Below are positions 33,737-43,606 of a stretch of 64,000 bases of DNA, piece by piece. Origin of the DNA: Nitrosopumilus zosterae (GTDB taxonomy: Archaea; Thermoproteota; Nitrososphaeria; Nitrososphaerales; Nitrosopumilaceae); the NCBI RefSeq assembly GCF_025998175.1, contig NZ_AP026695.1, forward strand, positions 496,001 to 560,000, given 5' to 3'. Below the pieces are notes generated by a model. That model saw only the letters and a program-made list of their open reading frames with translations. It did no database searches and had not been told where the DNA came from. Each line of letters starts with the position of its first letter. Position 1 is the stretch's first letter. The position numbers and the translations under genes were made by a program.

Positions 33737-33942
33737 GCTTTTTTTAAAACTGTGATTGCAATCCCTATTCCAATCATGATCAATCCTGTGATTACAATCT
33801 GAATTCCATAAGTAATCCAATCGGGATTGGAATACATGAATGAAGATTCTGGTCCAACCACTGATTGCCCTTGAAGGTGAAAAATAATCCCAAACACACT
33901 GATAATTCCACCTATTATTACAATGAAGATACCCTTTCTCAC
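33733..33942 (-). CDS. two-helix membrane microprotein (69 residues)
   Basis: TM helix at about 5-23 (IFIVIIGGIISVFGIIF), a short loop with PESSFMYSNPDWITY, and a second TM at about 47-65 (IVITGLIMIGIGIAITV). Basic end. No family. Both termini are probably on the same side. Confidence 0.6.
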   Translation of the reverse strand: MRKGIFIVIIGGIISVFGIIFHLQGQSVVGPESSFMYSNPDWITYGIQIVITGLIMIGIGIAITVLKKA

Positions 33943-34045
33943 AAAATCTCTACATTCATGAGACTAAAAAGGGTAAACAGAATTGATAATTTGACCAAAT
34001 GATTTTTCGATTCTCTCTTTAATCATATTCCTTCGAGTCCATAAA

Positions 34046-34732
34046 ATGTACGATTGGGATGCCACCTATCAGTCAAGCCGCCACAAATATCTGGGATTTA
34101 TATTATTTTCATCTTCTGCATTACTTGCAATAATCCTCTTTCTAATCTTTCATCCGCAGATAGAATCCATCAATAAAGAATCCCCAATTTTGATCAATCT
34201 CATGTTCCTGCCTGCAATGGCAATCGGATTTCTTTATGGCGTCAGAATTACTGAAAGGGCAGTCAATCCCGGAGAAATCCGCAGCCCAATTAAAAGATCT
34301 ATTGTAAAAATATTCTTGTTCTTTTTTGTAATGGGTGGAATGTTCAGCTCTGTGAACTTTGCAATTAATGGAGGTAGTGTGATGCCTGAAGTTTCAATTT
34401 TAGATGATGGACTTTTGCCTTGGCTAAATGAATTTGTCAGTGCAAACGGTGGTGCTACTTTCTTGATCATTACTAGTATCACGTTGATGGCATCTGCTAC
34501 TAAACGAATTGTTGGAATGAACTCTGGATTTTTAAACAGGATGGTGACATTTGTTGGAACCTTTGTATTTATGACCATTCTTGTTTTGAGTTTCACAAAA
34601 TCTGATCCTACATCGTCAGGAGTTTTCTTGTACACTTTTTATCATGCAGGAATTGTTGGCGGGGCATTTTACGCAATGAACAAGCTTACAAAGAATCAAA
34701 ACATGATTGAAGATTTTACTAACGGTTACTGA
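34046..34732 (+). CDS. polytopic membrane protein of unknown function
   Basis: 228 residues, five or six TM helices separated by short polar loops (RITERAVNPGEIRSPIKRS; SATKRIVGMNSGFLNR). No transporter signature recognised. Its end is 1 nt from the convergent single-span protein gene at 34734-34982. Confidence 0.65.
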   Translation: MYDWDATYQSSRHKYLGFILFSSSALLAIILFLIFHPQIESINKESPILINLMFLPAMAIGFLYGVRITERAVNPGEIRSPIKRSIVKIFLFFFVMGGMFSSVNFAINGGSVMPEVSILDDGLLPWLNEFVSANGGATFLIITSITLMASATKRIVGMNSGFLNRMVTFVGTFVFMTILVLSFTKSDPTSSGVFLYTFYHAGIVGGAFYAMNKLTKNQNMIEDFTNGY

Positions 34733-34733
34733 A

Positions 34734-34982
34734 CTATTTACCCAAGTCTACATAAATCCCAGAAATTTCATTGTTGATTCTATCCCAATATTTTTCACAT
34801 CCTTCTGTTTTGAAATCATTTAATTTGCATTCATTGAAATGATGTGTATTTTCTCTTTGTATGTTATCTGCAAAAAGTACGTCTGAGCCAATCGCTAATG
34901 CTAGTAGGCCTACTGCAGCAAGACTAGCTGATACTACAATCATGCTATATCCAACTTTAGCATAATTATGAGGCTCTTTCAT
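34734..34982 (-). CDS. single-span membrane protein, function unknown
   Basis: 82 residues: TM at about 12-36 (SMIVVSASLAAVGLLALAIGS), then an outside domain with two Cys (FNECKLNDFKTEGCEKYWD) that could form a disulfide. No family recognised. Confidence 0.55.
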   Translation of the reverse strand: MKEPHNYAKVGYSMIVVSASLAAVGLLALAIGSDVLFADNIQRENTHHFNECKLNDFKTEGCEKYWDRINNEISGIYVDLGK

Positions 34983-35087
34983 TTACAGAAAATCAAAAAC
35001 CCTTGAATTTAATCTTTTCAAGTTTGGATTTTGCGATCAATTTGTAGATACTAGTATGCTTTTTGGGAAAAAAAGAAAAGACAGTAG

Positions 35088-35600
35088 TTGAAAAGTTCTG
35101 CATTGAGCATTCAAATTCTTCAGTATGAATTTCTTGGTCCTATCCCTCTTGATGAGTGGGGCCCTCCAATGGAAAAACTGGTGTATATTATCTTGTCAAA
35201 AGACCAAGATAAATTTAATATTCTTTATGTTGGTGATTGTGAAAAAACCGATGACAAGTCGTTTTTTGTCCAAAACCCTGATTTCAAATGCTGGGTTCAA
35301 AAATCAGGCTCAGAAAAATCATTATATCTTGCAATCCTACCGCTGTTTGAATCCAGTAAAGAACGCAGACAAAGTGTGCTAAATAAGATATTTTCACGCT
35401 ATAAACCTCCTTGCAATTCCACTGAACCTCCAAAGGCAGAGCCTGATTATGTTGTAAGAAAATCTGAAATAAATTCAGAAGACCAAAAAATTTCTTGTCC
35501 GTGCTGTGGCTCTGAAATGAAAGCAGAACAAATACTTGAAAAATCTACTGTTTATCGTTGTACTAGCTGTGGATTAAGCGATACGAGACTCAACTCTTAA
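35088..35600 (+). CDS. protein with C-terminal zinc ribbon
   Basis: 170 residues, TTG start. Residues 1-110 form an alpha/beta domain with FLGPIPLDEWGPPMEKLVY, NILYVGDCEKT and an FKCWVQKSGSEKSLYLAIL segment; after a Pro-rich linker residues 137-165 give CPCCGSEM ... YRCTSCGLSD, a clear zinc ribbon. I associate the N-terminal domain with conserved thaumarchaeal hypothetical proteins. Possibly nucleic-acid linked. Ends 11 nt inside a convergent coiled-coil gene. Confidence 0.6.
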   Translation: MKSSALSIQILQYEFLGPIPLDEWGPPMEKLVYIILSKDQDKFNILYVGDCEKTDDKSFFVQNPDFKCWVQKSGSEKSLYLAILPLFESSKERRQSVLNKIFSRYKPPCNSTEPPKAEPDYVVRKSEINSEDQKISCPCCGSEMKAEQILEKSTVYRCTSCGLSDTRLNS

Positions 35601-35823
35601 CTTTGTTTTGAACATCAAACAACTGTAATGTCAACAAGTCTATTGCTTTTTTCAAATGCTGAAACTCATTAATTGAATGCATTTGACCCTCCACTAACGC
35701 TCTCATAATTTTGATTGAATTTTTTTGATAATCATCAGATGCTACAATCTCCATTGCGTTTATTTTTGATAGCAAGTTGTCCAATTCTTTAATCATTTCA
35801 TCTGATGGCTTGTGTTTGTCCAT
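35590..35823 (-). CDS. small coiled-coil protein
   Basis: 77 residues, helical: EMIKELDNLLSKINAME, then KIMRALVEGQMHSINEFQHL and KAIDLLTLQLFDVQNK. No Cys, no TM. It overlaps the zinc-ribbon protein gene tail to tail by 11 nt. Function unknown. Confidence 0.55.
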   Translation of the reverse strand: MDKHKPSDEMIKELDNLLSKINAMEIVASDDYQKNSIKIMRALVEGQMHSINEFQHLKKAIDLLTLQLFDVQNKVKS

Positions 35824-35855
35824 GAATATCGTAGACTGATTTTGTATATGAATTG

Positions 35856-36008
35856 TTACAATAAATCTTCGTCAATCTCTTGAATTGGATCCAAGTATTG
35901 CTGACATGTACAAGTGGGGATTTGGCATTTTCCTACTTTGATGATTGAGTTGCTATTCTCATTTGGCGAATGCGCTTCATTTGTATGGTGGCATCGGTTA
36001 CAGTTCAT
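35856..36008 (-). CDS. Cys/His-rich microprotein (50 residues)
   Basis: From ATG 36008: MNCNRCHHTNEAH, then CQIPTCTCQQY and an acidic end. The CNRCHHTNEAH pattern with the later CxxxxCxC could bind zinc. The frame extends to 36044 but the longer start lacks support. Follows the alcohol dehydrogenase gene by 37 nt on the same strand. Confidence 0.5.
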   Translation of the reverse strand: MNCNRCHHTNEAHSPNENSNSIIKVGKCQIPTCTCQQYLDPIQEIDEDLL

Positions 36009-36045
36009 GATGGAACACCATCTTCCTTGATATTGAATTTGCAAG

Positions 36046-37080
36046 TCAAGGTATCAAGACTGCCCTGGCTTCAATTTCGGAATCTTTTAGCTTTTTGAGT
36101 ACTTTGTTCGCATTTTCAAGTGGAAAGACTTGAGATATTACCTCGATGTTGTTTTCATCACATATCTTAATCACTTGTTCCATGTCTTTTGTAGACCCTA
36201 TCAAAGTTCCCCTGATTGTTTTTTCTTCAAATGCCATAAAGGACGGATTTTTTCCTACTGTTGCAATCACAATGAGGCCTCCTTTCTTTACTGATTTAAT
36301 TGCAGTATCTGTGGCAATATCCGATGGTGCAAAAACTATGGCCGCATCTAGCATTCCGTGTTTGTTTTTTAGTTTGTTCAAAAACTCTTCTTGATTCTCA
36401 GAAAATGTCATTGCATCAATTGCACCTAGCCTCTTTGCCACATCAAGATGCTTTTGAGTTCTTGAAAATGCAATTACGTCGCAATTTTCGACTTTGGCAA
36501 ATTGCACTGCCATATGACCAACTCCTCCAATCCCAAAAATTCCAATTTTTTTGTGCGATTTTGGTTCTGCAGCTTTTACTGCTTTGTATGCCGTGATGCC
36601 GGCACAAAACAACGGTGCTGCATACTCTGGTTTCATATGTTGGGGAACTTTGATTGCAAAATCTTCTGTAACTGTAATGTATTCTGTATAGCCTCCTTTG
36701 AAAGATTCGCCTGTAATTATTGATGACTCGCAAAGATACTCTTTTCCTTCTTTGCAATATTGACATTCTTTACATGCCTCTAACAGTGGAGTGATCCCTG
36801 CCCTGTCTCCGACTTTGAATTTGGTTACGGCATCTCCGATTTGAATTACTTTTCCCACAAGTTCATGACCTGGGACTGTGGGAAGCATTGGCGGAATTCC
36901 GATATCTTTCCAGTCCCCCTCTATGCCATGAAGCTGTGAATGGCAAACTCCGCAAGCTTCTATTTTTAGTAATATCTCATTTGATCTTTGAATTTCATGT
37001 CTATCAATTTCTGTTAATTTCAACGGATTTGTCTCAATTTTGGCACATTCAAAAAGCACCATCGCACGCATTTTTTCCAT
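36046..37080 (-). CDS. zinc-dependent alcohol dehydrogenase (medium-chain)
   Basis: 344 residues, MDR family. Catalytic zinc ligands are Cys in ACGVCHSQLHG, GHELVG and a later Cys (FCAG); structural zinc is bound by the Cys set around ACKECQYCKEGKEYLC. The NAD(P) site is GIFGIGGVGHMAVQFAK. Oxidises alcohols or reduces aldehydes; the substrate cannot be read. Length and motifs are complete. Confidence 0.93.
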   Translation of the reverse strand: MEKMRAMVLFECAKIETNPLKLTEIDRHEIQRSNEILLKIEACGVCHSQLHGIEGDWKDIGIPPMLPTVPGHELVGKVIQIGDAVTKFKVGDRAGITPLLEACKECQYCKEGKEYLCESSIITGESFKGGYTEYITVTEDFAIKVPQHMKPEYAAPLFCAGITAYKAVKAAEPKSHKKIGIFGIGGVGHMAVQFAKVENCDVIAFSRTQKHLDVAKRLGAIDAMTFSENQEEFLNKLKNKHGMLDAAIVFAPSDIATDTAIKSVKKGGLIVIATVGKNPSFMAFEEKTIRGTLIGSTKDMEQVIKICDENNIEVISQVFPLENANKVLKKLKDSEIEARAVLIP

Positions 37081-37153
37081 GTTCTACTCATTCAAGCACG
37101 AAATTTTAACATTCGCTCATTAGAAAAATAAAGGACTAGTACCAAATTTTCTC

Positions 37154-37387
37154 ATGAATGAAATTACCGATGAAGATCGTGAAAGGGTAAAATTATTGCA
37201 ACAAATCACTTCCTCTAAAAATGAGTTCAAGAAATTATCTCTGGAACAATTACAGCGATTGCAAGAACTAATTGAAAAAAAAGATTACAGTCATGACAAA
37301 AAGGCACATAAATCAAAAGTGAAATTGCTGGGAAAAATCAATGTTAGAATTTATGAATTAACTGAAGGTCGTGGAATTTGGGGTTGA
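37154..37387 (+). CDS. small charged helical protein
   Basis: 77 residues, Lys/Glu rich: RERVKLLQQITSSKNEFKKL, then LEQLQRLQELIEKKD and a basic stretch with KKAHKSKVKLLGKIN. Probably a short coiled coil with a nucleic-acid-like charge pattern. Lies 42 nt upstream of the DUF255 gene. Confidence 0.5.
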   Translation: MNEITDEDRERVKLLQQITSSKNEFKKLSLEQLQRLQELIEKKDYSHDKKAHKSKVKLLGKINVRIYELTEGRGIWG

Positions 37388-37429
37388 TCGACCAATTAAG
37401 TACTAATATTCTAGCAACTATGATTATTT

Positions 37430-39457
37430 GTGGCAGAAAACAATCTAATTCATGAAACCAGTCCATATCTTCTTCAACATGCGCATAATCCTGTGGAATG
37501 GTATGGGTGGAATGAAACTGCATTAAAAAAAGCAAAAGATGAAAACAAGCCAATCTTTCTCAGTATAGGGTATAGCTCGTGTCATTGGTGTCATGTAATG
37601 GCTCATGAATCATTTGAAAACGAGGATGTTGCAAAATTCATGAATGAAAATTTTATTAACATAAAGGTCGATCGGGAAGAACGACCTGACATTGATGATA
37701 TCTATCAAAAAGTATGTCAGATAGCAACAGGACAAGGCGGTTGGCCATTGAGTATTTTTCTTACACCTGATCAAAAACCATTCTATGTGGGCACTTATTT
37801 CCCTGTTTTGGATTCTTATGGACGTCCAGGTTTTGGAAGCATCTGCAGACAACTCTCACAAGCATGGAAAGAAAAACCAAAAGACATTGAAAAATCTGCT
37901 GAGAAATTTCTTGATGCTTTGCAAAAAACAGAGACTGTTGCGGTTTCGACAAAATTAGAACGTGTAATTCTTGATGAGGCTGCCATGAATTTATTTCAAA
38001 TTGGCGATCCAACTTTTGGCGGGTTTGGTTCCGCACCTAAATTTCCCAATGCTGCTAACATTTCCTTTATGTTTCGTTATGCAAAACTGTCTGGCCTCTC
38101 AAAATTCAACGAATTTGCGCTCAAGACTCTCAGGAAAATGGCAAAGGGCGGGATTTTTGATCAGATAGGTGGCGGATTTTCCAGATATTCTACTGATGCA
38201 AAATGGCTGGTCCCTCATTTTGAAAAGATGCTGTATGATAATGCATTGATTCCTGTCAATTATGCTGAGGCATATCAAATTACAAAAGATCCCTTTTACC
38301 TTGATGTGCTGCAAAAGACGCTAGATTTTGTTTTACGTGATATGACTTCACCTGAAGGCGGATTTTATTCTGCATATGATGCCGATTCTGAAGGCATAGA
38401 AGGAAAATTTTATGTCTGGAAAAAAAGTGAGATTAAAGAAATTCTAGGTAATGATGCTGATCTGTTTTGTCTTTACTTTGATGTTACTGATGGGGGGAAT
38501 TGGGAAGGAAACAATATTTTGTGTAACAATCTTAATCTCTCAACTGTGGCATTTAATTTCGGAGTTACGGAACAAAAGGCTCAAGAAATTATTAATTCTT
38601 GTTCTGAAAAATTACTCAAAGTTCGTTCTGCAAGGGTTCCTCCTGGTTTGGATGATAAAATCCTGGTCTCATGGAATTCTTTGATGATCACTGCATTTGC
38701 AAAAGGCTACCGTGTTACAAATGATGCGAGGTATTTGGATGCTGCAAAAAACTGTATTTCTTTTATTGAAAACAATCTTTTTGATGGTGATAAATTACTA
38801 CGAACTTACAAAAACGGTTCTGCCAAAATTGACGGATATCTTGAAGACTATTCTTATTTTATCAATGCGTTACTAGATGTATTTGAGATTGAACCTGACA
38901 AGAAATATCTCGAACTGGCACTAAAATTAGGCAACCATTTGGTGGATCATTTTTGGGATTCAAGTACCAACAGCTTCTTTATGACCTCTGATAATCATGA
39001 AAAACTAATCATTCGACCAAAGAGTAATTATGATTTATCTTTGCCCTCGGGAAACTCTGTTTCTGCCTTTGCGATGCTAAGATTGTATCATTTCTCCCAA
39101 ACGCAAAACTTCCTTGATGTTTCTACAAGAATTATGGAATCTCAGGCCCAGATGGCTGCAGAAAACCCTTTTGGATTTGGATATTTGCTCAATACCATTT
39201 TTTGTTATTTGCAAAAACCACTTGAAATTACTATTATCAATATGGAAAATTCGAATATATGCAACACCCTTTTTACCACTTTTTTGCCTAATTCCTTTAT
39301 CGTGACAATTCACAATTCTTCTCAATTAGATGGTCTTTCCAAGTATCCTTTCTTTGCTGGAAAAACTTTCAAAGATAAAACTCTGGTCTTTGTATGCAAG
39401 GATTTTACTTGTTCTTTGCCATTACAGTCCATTGATGAAATAAATTCACATCTTTAG
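37430..39457 (+). CDS. DUF255/YyaL thioredoxin-domain protein
   Basis: 675 residues, GTG start, the spermatogenesis-associated protein 20 family. The N-terminal thioredoxin-like domain (about 1-165) has [15 protein letters not shown] (CxxC), [14 protein letters not shown] and [14 protein letters not shown]; the rest is an (alpha/alpha)6 barrel like N-acylglucosamine epimerases ([34 protein letters not shown]). Proposed to act on sugars or as a redox-linked enzyme; the substrate is unknown. Stop overlaps the convergent gene by 4 nt. Confidence 0.92.
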   Translation: MAENNLIHETSPYLLQHAHNPVEWYGWNETALKKAKDENKPIFLSIGYSSCHWCHVMAHESFENEDVAKFMNENFINIKVDREERPDIDDIYQKVCQIATGQGGWPLSIFLTPDQKPFYVGTYFPVLDSYGRPGFGSICRQLSQAWKEKPKDIEKSAEKFLDALQKTETVAVSTKLERVILDEAAMNLFQIGDPTFGGFGSAPKFPNAANISFMFRYAKLSGLSKFNEFALKTLRKMAKGGIFDQIGGGFSRYSTDAKWLVPHFEKMLYDNALIPVNYAEAYQITKDPFYLDVLQKTLDFVLRDMTSPEGGFYSAYDADSEGIEGKFYVWKKSEIKEILGNDADLFCLYFDVTDGGNWEGNNILCNNLNLSTVAFNFGVTEQKAQEIINSCSEKLLKVRSARVPPGLDDKILVSWNSLMITAFAKGYRVTNDARYLDAAKNCISFIENNLFDGDKLLRTYKNGSAKIDGYLEDYSYFINALLDVFEIEPDKKYLELALKLGNHLVDHFWDSSTNSFFMTSDNHEKLIIRPKSNYDLSLPSGNSVSAFAMLRLYHFSQTQNFLDVSTRIMESQAQMAAENPFGFGYLLNTIFCYLQKPLEITIINMENSNICNTLFTTFLPNSFIVTIHNSSQLDGLSKYPFFAGKTFKDKTLVFVCKDFTCSLPLQSIDEINSHL

Positions 39458-39898
39458 ATTTTTTTCAAGTTCACATCAATCGTATTTCCAACTTGAGGTC
39501 TTCCCATATTGTCATATCTTGACTTTGGCATTGCTATTGTGATTTGTGTCTGCTGATATGATTTGATATTTACGGTTGGCTGTGCTTGTAAAATAGCTTC
39601 AAGTAATGGCATTACTTGTTCTTTTGTTTCCTCATCTAGTCTTTTTGAAACATTTTCTATGATCATCTGTTTTTGTGAGATTGGTTCAGTTGACACATCT
39701 TCAATCAATGTTAACTGCACCATTTGGCCATTATCTACTATTTGTGTAATTTTGAATTCGTTTGTTGCCGACAATATTCTATTTGATTTTTTTGATGATT
39801 TATCTTTAACGAATTGAAAAATACAATGCAATTACTGCAGTAGCTACAGCTGCACTTACTCCCAATCCAAATATGATCTTACTGCCATCAATTTTCAT
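39454..39898 (-). pseudogene. membrane-anchored protein with a one-base frameshift after the anchor
   Basis: ATG 39898 starts MKIDGSKIIFGLGVSAA, one TM helix that runs to a stop at 39806. Deleting one T from the run of five near 39824-39828 joins it to the frame 39454-39831, giving IALYFQFVKDKSSKKSNR and a soluble beta-rich domain (FKITQIVDNGQMVQLTLIED, VNIKSYQQTQITIAMP). The 125-residue downstream frame could also be translated alone from ATG 39831. Function unknown. Confidence 0.5.
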
Positions 39899-40087
39899 AA
39901 CTCTGCTTCATTTTGTCAGGATTAAACTGTAATGGTCTCTTGTTTTTCTAAATCCGTCCACTGATGATTTCTACGTAAGTGTTTTAATAGAAAAATCCCA
40001 TTTTTTGTTATCACAAGTTAAAAAAACTGTGTCCATACCATACGCGGAACAACCCTTTCTAAAAAGAGTGCCTATTGGGCACTCCCA

Positions 40088-40435
40088 TTACAATCCTGAA
40101 TTATCAGTTGTAATGTCTTGATTATCGTCTGTTTCTTTTTTACTATCTTCAAATTTACGTGGCTCCAAAATGGCTTTTTTGATCAGCGGGGCACGTTCTT
40201 TTATTATTTTATTAAACTCCTTCATGTCTTCTAAACTTGGAGTCTGTTGTTGATTTTGATATGCTTGCAAAAACCCTGAATACACACATCCTGTAATTAT
40301 TCCAAATGCTGTGTCTGGAACTGATTCTATCTCTGGCACAAAATTATCTGCAATTTGTCTGTATGATTCTGATTCATTAATGTAATAATCAATCAAGCTA
40401 TCTAGAAAATCTTTGGTTTCTTTAGAGATTGCCAT
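40088..40435 (-). CDS. small helical protein of unknown function
   Basis: 115 residues: ETKDFLDSLIDYYINESESY helix, a short hydrophobic patch (AFGIITGCVYSGFLQAY) and an acidic, low-complexity tail (KKETDDNQDITTDNSG). No TM long enough to span. I know no family. Confidence 0.55.
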   Translation of the reverse strand: MAISKETKDFLDSLIDYYINESESYRQIADNFVPEIESVPDTAFGIITGCVYSGFLQAYQNQQQTPSLEDMKEFNKIIKERAPLIKKAILEPRKFEDSKKETDDNQDITTDNSGL

Positions 40436-40513
40436 GACTTTTTCTCTATTTTCCTAGTTTATTTAATTGTCTTTGATTAATCGTTTATTTATTCATAAAT
40501 TATTTTTTAGATA

Positions 40514-40969
40514 TTGTGGAAATTAGAAACTGACGATGGTTTTTTTCGAATATATGATTCAAAAAAAATGGTTGCAGGATATTTTGATCCGGACTATGGA
40601 GATATTTTTCCAAAAGAAAATTCTGAAGAAATTGTTGCATCCATGCTAAAAAACCATGATAAAATTTTAGGCGGTGTGGTGATGGTGCCCCTTGTCAAAT
40701 TTGGTTTATTTGACACTGATTTGGATACTGATATCAATACAATAGAACAAAATATAACTAGAGTAAATGAACATTTACAGAAATGGAAAAATTTCTTGTC
40801 TGATACTGATCGTCAAACACATTCCATAAGGATATCCCATACAGATCAAGACATGTTGACAATCACATTTGAAGTGAAATTTTCAAAACCAACGCCTCTT
40901 GAAACAAAACACTTGCAGGAAGAACTTTTCACTACTTTGGATTTGTTACAGAAATCAGGTTTGTTATAA
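40514..40969 (+). CDS. alpha/beta protein of unknown function
   Basis: 151 residues from TTG 40514: MWKLETDDGFFRIYDSKK, GYFDPDYGDIFP, then a helix-rich middle (NTIEQNITRVNEHLQKWKNF) and a strand TITFEVKF. No recognised domain. Its 3' end overlaps the convergent PEFG-type gene by 38 nt. Confidence 0.55.
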   Translation: MWKLETDDGFFRIYDSKKMVAGYFDPDYGDIFPKENSEEIVASMLKNHDKILGGVVMVPLVKFGLFDTDLDTDINTIEQNITRVNEHLQKWKNFLSDTDRQTHSIRISHTDQDMLTITFEVKFSKPTPLETKHLQEELFTTLDLLQKSGLL

Positions 40970-41690
40970 TTCTGCCCGAATACCTTGTAATTCCAACATA
41001 TACAGATAATGTTAACACAAGTACGACTAGTGTCCCAATAGGGAATTCTGGAACTGCTGCATATTCTTCTGATTCTGCAACCAACGTGTATTCTTTGATC
41101 TGATTGTTTTGTATTTTATCTGGGATTGTAACTAAAAAAAAGGCATTGTCATTTACTCCTAGATAATCTGGCTCTGGATGAACTTTTGACACTGCTGCAA
41201 CTTTTCCTTCAATATCATATAATGTCGCAATAATCGCTACTGTGTTTGCTGTAATGTCTCCTTTGTTCATAACCGTTCCTGTTATCATCAAATTATTGTA
41301 ATTATCCGTTGACAATTTTGATTCCGTAATGTCTATCACTTGGTTTTTTGGTGGGCTTAGCTCATAATCCAATTCTATTGAATACGATTCTGTGTTTTTT
41401 GCGTCATTCCTTGTTAATATCAATTCAAACGGACCTTTCATTCCTGGCATGATTGTATTGACCAATGAATCTGCCTCCCTGATGGCGATTGGATTTTTGT
41501 CTTCATCAAGAAGTGTGATTAGAACGCTGATTTGGCTTAATGGTACTTTTAGATTATTTGTAATTTCGCCTACCACATGTAGTGATTTGTCATCTCCGAT
41601 GAACTGTTGATCGTTTTCAATAAACGCCTCGCCAAATGCAGCTGGAATTAATCCTACAAAAAGAAACACAACTATGAAAAATTTCTCCAC
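40932..41690 (-). CDS. secreted protein with PEFG-type C-terminal sorting tail
   Basis: 252 residues. Signal peptide (about 1-20, FVGLIPAAFGEA). Two beta-sandwich repeats: LHVVGEITNNLKVPLSQISV with NPIAIREADS, and NLMITGTVMNKGDITANTVA with GKVAAVSKVHPEP, each like an FxLYD-type domain. The end AVPEFPIGTLVVLVLTLSVY plus a basic tail fits the thaumarchaeal PEFG-CTERM sorting signal. Surface protein, role unknown. Confidence 0.8.
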   Translation of the reverse strand: MEKFFIVVFLFVGLIPAAFGEAFIENDQQFIGDDKSLHVVGEITNNLKVPLSQISVLITLLDEDKNPIAIREADSLVNTIMPGMKGPFELILTRNDAKNTESYSIELDYELSPPKNQVIDITESKLSTDNYNNLMITGTVMNKGDITANTVAIIATLYDIEGKVAAVSKVHPEPDYLGVNDNAFFLVTIPDKIQNNQIKEYTLVAESEEYAAVPEFPIGTLVVLVLTLSVYVGITRYSGRIITNLISVTNPK

Positions 41691-41826
41691 ATCTAACTTT
41701 GTTTGAATTCTTTAAAGAAGTTTATGTCTAGGCATATGTTTTTACAATGACAAAATTTGAAATTTTTCCAAAAATATGTATTTTAAAAATCTTATTAATG
41801 AGAATCCACTATACTAAACAGCAATT

Positions 41827-42078
41827 ATGGCTAAAATAAAAGTTAGATCTGGGAGAGGTACAAGAATTGTTGAAGTTGATGACAGTGCCAACAAATGGAC
41901 AGGTTCAGATTTCAAAAAATCCCAAGAAGCAAGAAAAGAAGCATCTAAAGACAAGTATGTTTCTGTAGGTCGTGGAACTGGTACAATCAAATTTGGAGAT
42001 ATTCCAACTACTACGACACAATCAACAAAGGGTATGTGGGTAAGTTCGGGACGAGGAACGGGTAAGAGGAAACTCTGA
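41827..42078 (+). CDS. small basic protein with GRGT repeats
   Basis: 83 residues, strongly basic. The motif GRGT occurs three times: RSGRGTRIVEVDD at the start, VSVGRGTGTIKFGD in the middle and SSGRGTGKRKL at the end, separated by a charged helix (FKKSQEARKEASKDK). The pattern recalls short RG repeats that contact RNA or DNA. No family known to me. Confidence 0.65.
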   Translation: MAKIKVRSGRGTRIVEVDDSANKWTGSDFKKSQEARKEASKDKYVSVGRGTGTIKFGDIPTTTTQSTKGMWVSSGRGTGKRKL

Positions 42079-42171
42079 TTATCCAAAAAGATCACACATA
42101 CAATTCATTATTTTCAAACATGTCTCTGAAAAGAACCAACTAAAAAATAGAAAAAATTAAAGTTGTTATGA

Positions 42172-42519
42172 TCATTTGAAAGAGCGAACCTTTCTAACAA
42201 CTTTGTTGTGATCAAAAGCAGCAGTCGTAGTCACATACAAAATGTGATTCTTTCCAGCAGGAATTACTATTCTTTTGACTTTGTCATACTCTGCAACCAC
42301 ATATTTGCATGCACCTAAAGTTCTCAATAGTTTTTTTCTTTGATTCCAGTCATATGCTGCCGCTTTTAATGATGCCAAACTTTGTTTTTTTGACACCAAA
42401 ATGCTTACTTTCTTTGAACGTGCTGAATAAACTAGTTTACCTTTTAGATCGCATATTGTTACGACTCTAACAGATGGACTTAGCTTCAATAGTTTTTCAA
42501 CAGCTGCTTCAATTTCCAT
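42172..42519 (-). CDS. DUF6659-like protein
   Basis: 115 residues: VEKLLKLSPSVRVVTICDLKGKLVYSARSK, a helix with KAAAYDWNQRKKLLRTLG, then a strand VVAEYDKVKRIVIPAGKNHILYV and a terminal helix. The order matches the protein at 2492-2929. Basic overall. Role unknown, presumably a small ligand- or protein-binding module. Confidence 0.6.
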   Translation of the reverse strand: MEIEAAVEKLLKLSPSVRVVTICDLKGKLVYSARSKKVSILVSKKQSLASLKAAAYDWNQRKKLLRTLGACKYVVAEYDKVKRIVIPAGKNHILYVTTTAAFDHNKVVRKVRSFK

Positions 42520-42629
42520 AATTGTACCAATACTTTCTAGATGATAAAATTTACTAAAATACTCGGAACAAATTTTTTTGATGTGATTTGAATCTTGGAA
42601 TGTAAAATTTCGAGTAAACTCTTTTCTCC

Positions 42630-43319
42630 TTATGGGAGGTGGTCAACTTTCCATTTTTTAGCCTCGTTAATACAATTGAACCATTCTATCTCGATATCGT
42701 CTGAATCAAATTCACCAAGTTCGTTCTTGTATTCATCATCACAATTCTTCTTCATATTTTCCGAAACCTGGATAACCTTTTGTGTCAATCCTGTCTTAGG
42801 AGCTTCAAATTTTTCTGGCTCGTCATAATTTTTTACCCCTGTTTTTGCTGAATAAAATTCAACCAATCCTAGCATCTCGTATTCTAAGGATTCTTGAATT
42901 TGTGCATCTGAACGAATTTTTGCTGATTCGTCTCCAGTTTTTATCCACTCGATGAATTGTGAATCGCTTTCAAGCTGGGATTCCGACGATAATTTTAACA
43001 GCTCCACTGAACTTTTGAATATCTCTGGTGGTGATAATTTATCGTATTTGGAAATTATTTCATCAAAATCTCTCAAATGTTTTTCATAGAATTTCAATAA
43101 CTCTTCTTTGGAAATGTCTCCCTCTTCCCATTTTATTTTTTCAGAATAGAATTTAATTTGTAATTCTTTAACCTCTTCTTGAATTTTTTCCAATTCTATT
43201 CCGAACTGCAGACCTTTCTGTTTGGTTTGTTCCACTGAAAAATTGTATGCGCCTATTGCGCCAATAATGATGACTGCTATTACTGCAATTATGATATTTT
43301 GAATTTTCTTTTTCTTCAA
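42630..43319 (-). CDS. membrane-anchored extracellular coiled-coil protein
   Basis: 229 residues. N-terminal TM (about 7-27, NIIIAVIAVIIIGAIGAYNF), then long helices (GLQFGIELEKIQEEVKELQ; EELLKFYEKHLRDFDEII) and a C-terminal part with two Cys (KNCDDEYKNE; WFNCINEAKKW). Its start overlaps the upstream 96-residue gene by 4 nt. No family. Confidence 0.6.
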   Translation of the reverse strand: MKKKKIQNIIIAVIAVIIIGAIGAYNFSVEQTKQKGLQFGIELEKIQEEVKELQIKFYSEKIKWEEGDISKEELLKFYEKHLRDFDEIISKYDKLSPPEIFKSSVELLKLSSESQLESDSQFIEWIKTGDESAKIRSDAQIQESLEYEMLGLVEFYSAKTGVKNYDEPEKFEAPKTGLTQKVIQVSENMKKNCDDEYKNELGEFDSDDIEIEWFNCINEAKKWKVDHLP

Positions 43320-43606
43320 AGATAATCTATATAATTTCCATCTTCGTCTAACTTTAATTCTATCGTAAACTCTGTTCCGCTGATAAATGAATCATTTCGT
43401 GTAGTTCTAACTCTGCCTATGACTAGTTCATACGGCCAAATTTCCACAACAATGGCTCCGACTTTTGCAGTAGGGGTCTCTGTAATTATCATGTCTTCCC
43501 GTTTAACCCCGTGTCTTTCTAACATGTGAATAGCGTGATCTAAGAGCGGTTGCGGATTATTGTAATTTAGTACCCAGACTGTTCCTTCGTAATCAATTTT
43601 TTGCAA
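43316..43606 (-). CDS. small alpha/beta protein of unknown function
   Basis: 96 residues: an N-terminal strand VWVLNYNNPQPLLDHAIHML, then ERHGVKREDMIITETPT and strands VGAIVVEIWPYELVIGRVR and FTIELKLDEDGNYI. Probably a small beta-sheet protein. Overlaps the next gene by 4 nt (ATGA), so the two are translated together. Confidence 0.55.
   Translation of the reverse strand: MQKIDYEGTVWVLNYNNPQPLLDHAIHMLERHGVKREDMIITETPTAKVGAIVVEIWPYELVIGRVRTTRNDSFISGTEFTIELKLDEDGNYIDYL

Noticed and set aside
34234-34635. 133-codon minus-strand open frame inside the membrane protein gene at 34046
   Set aside because: The sense frame has clear TM helices; the antisense frame shows no family and no ribosome site.
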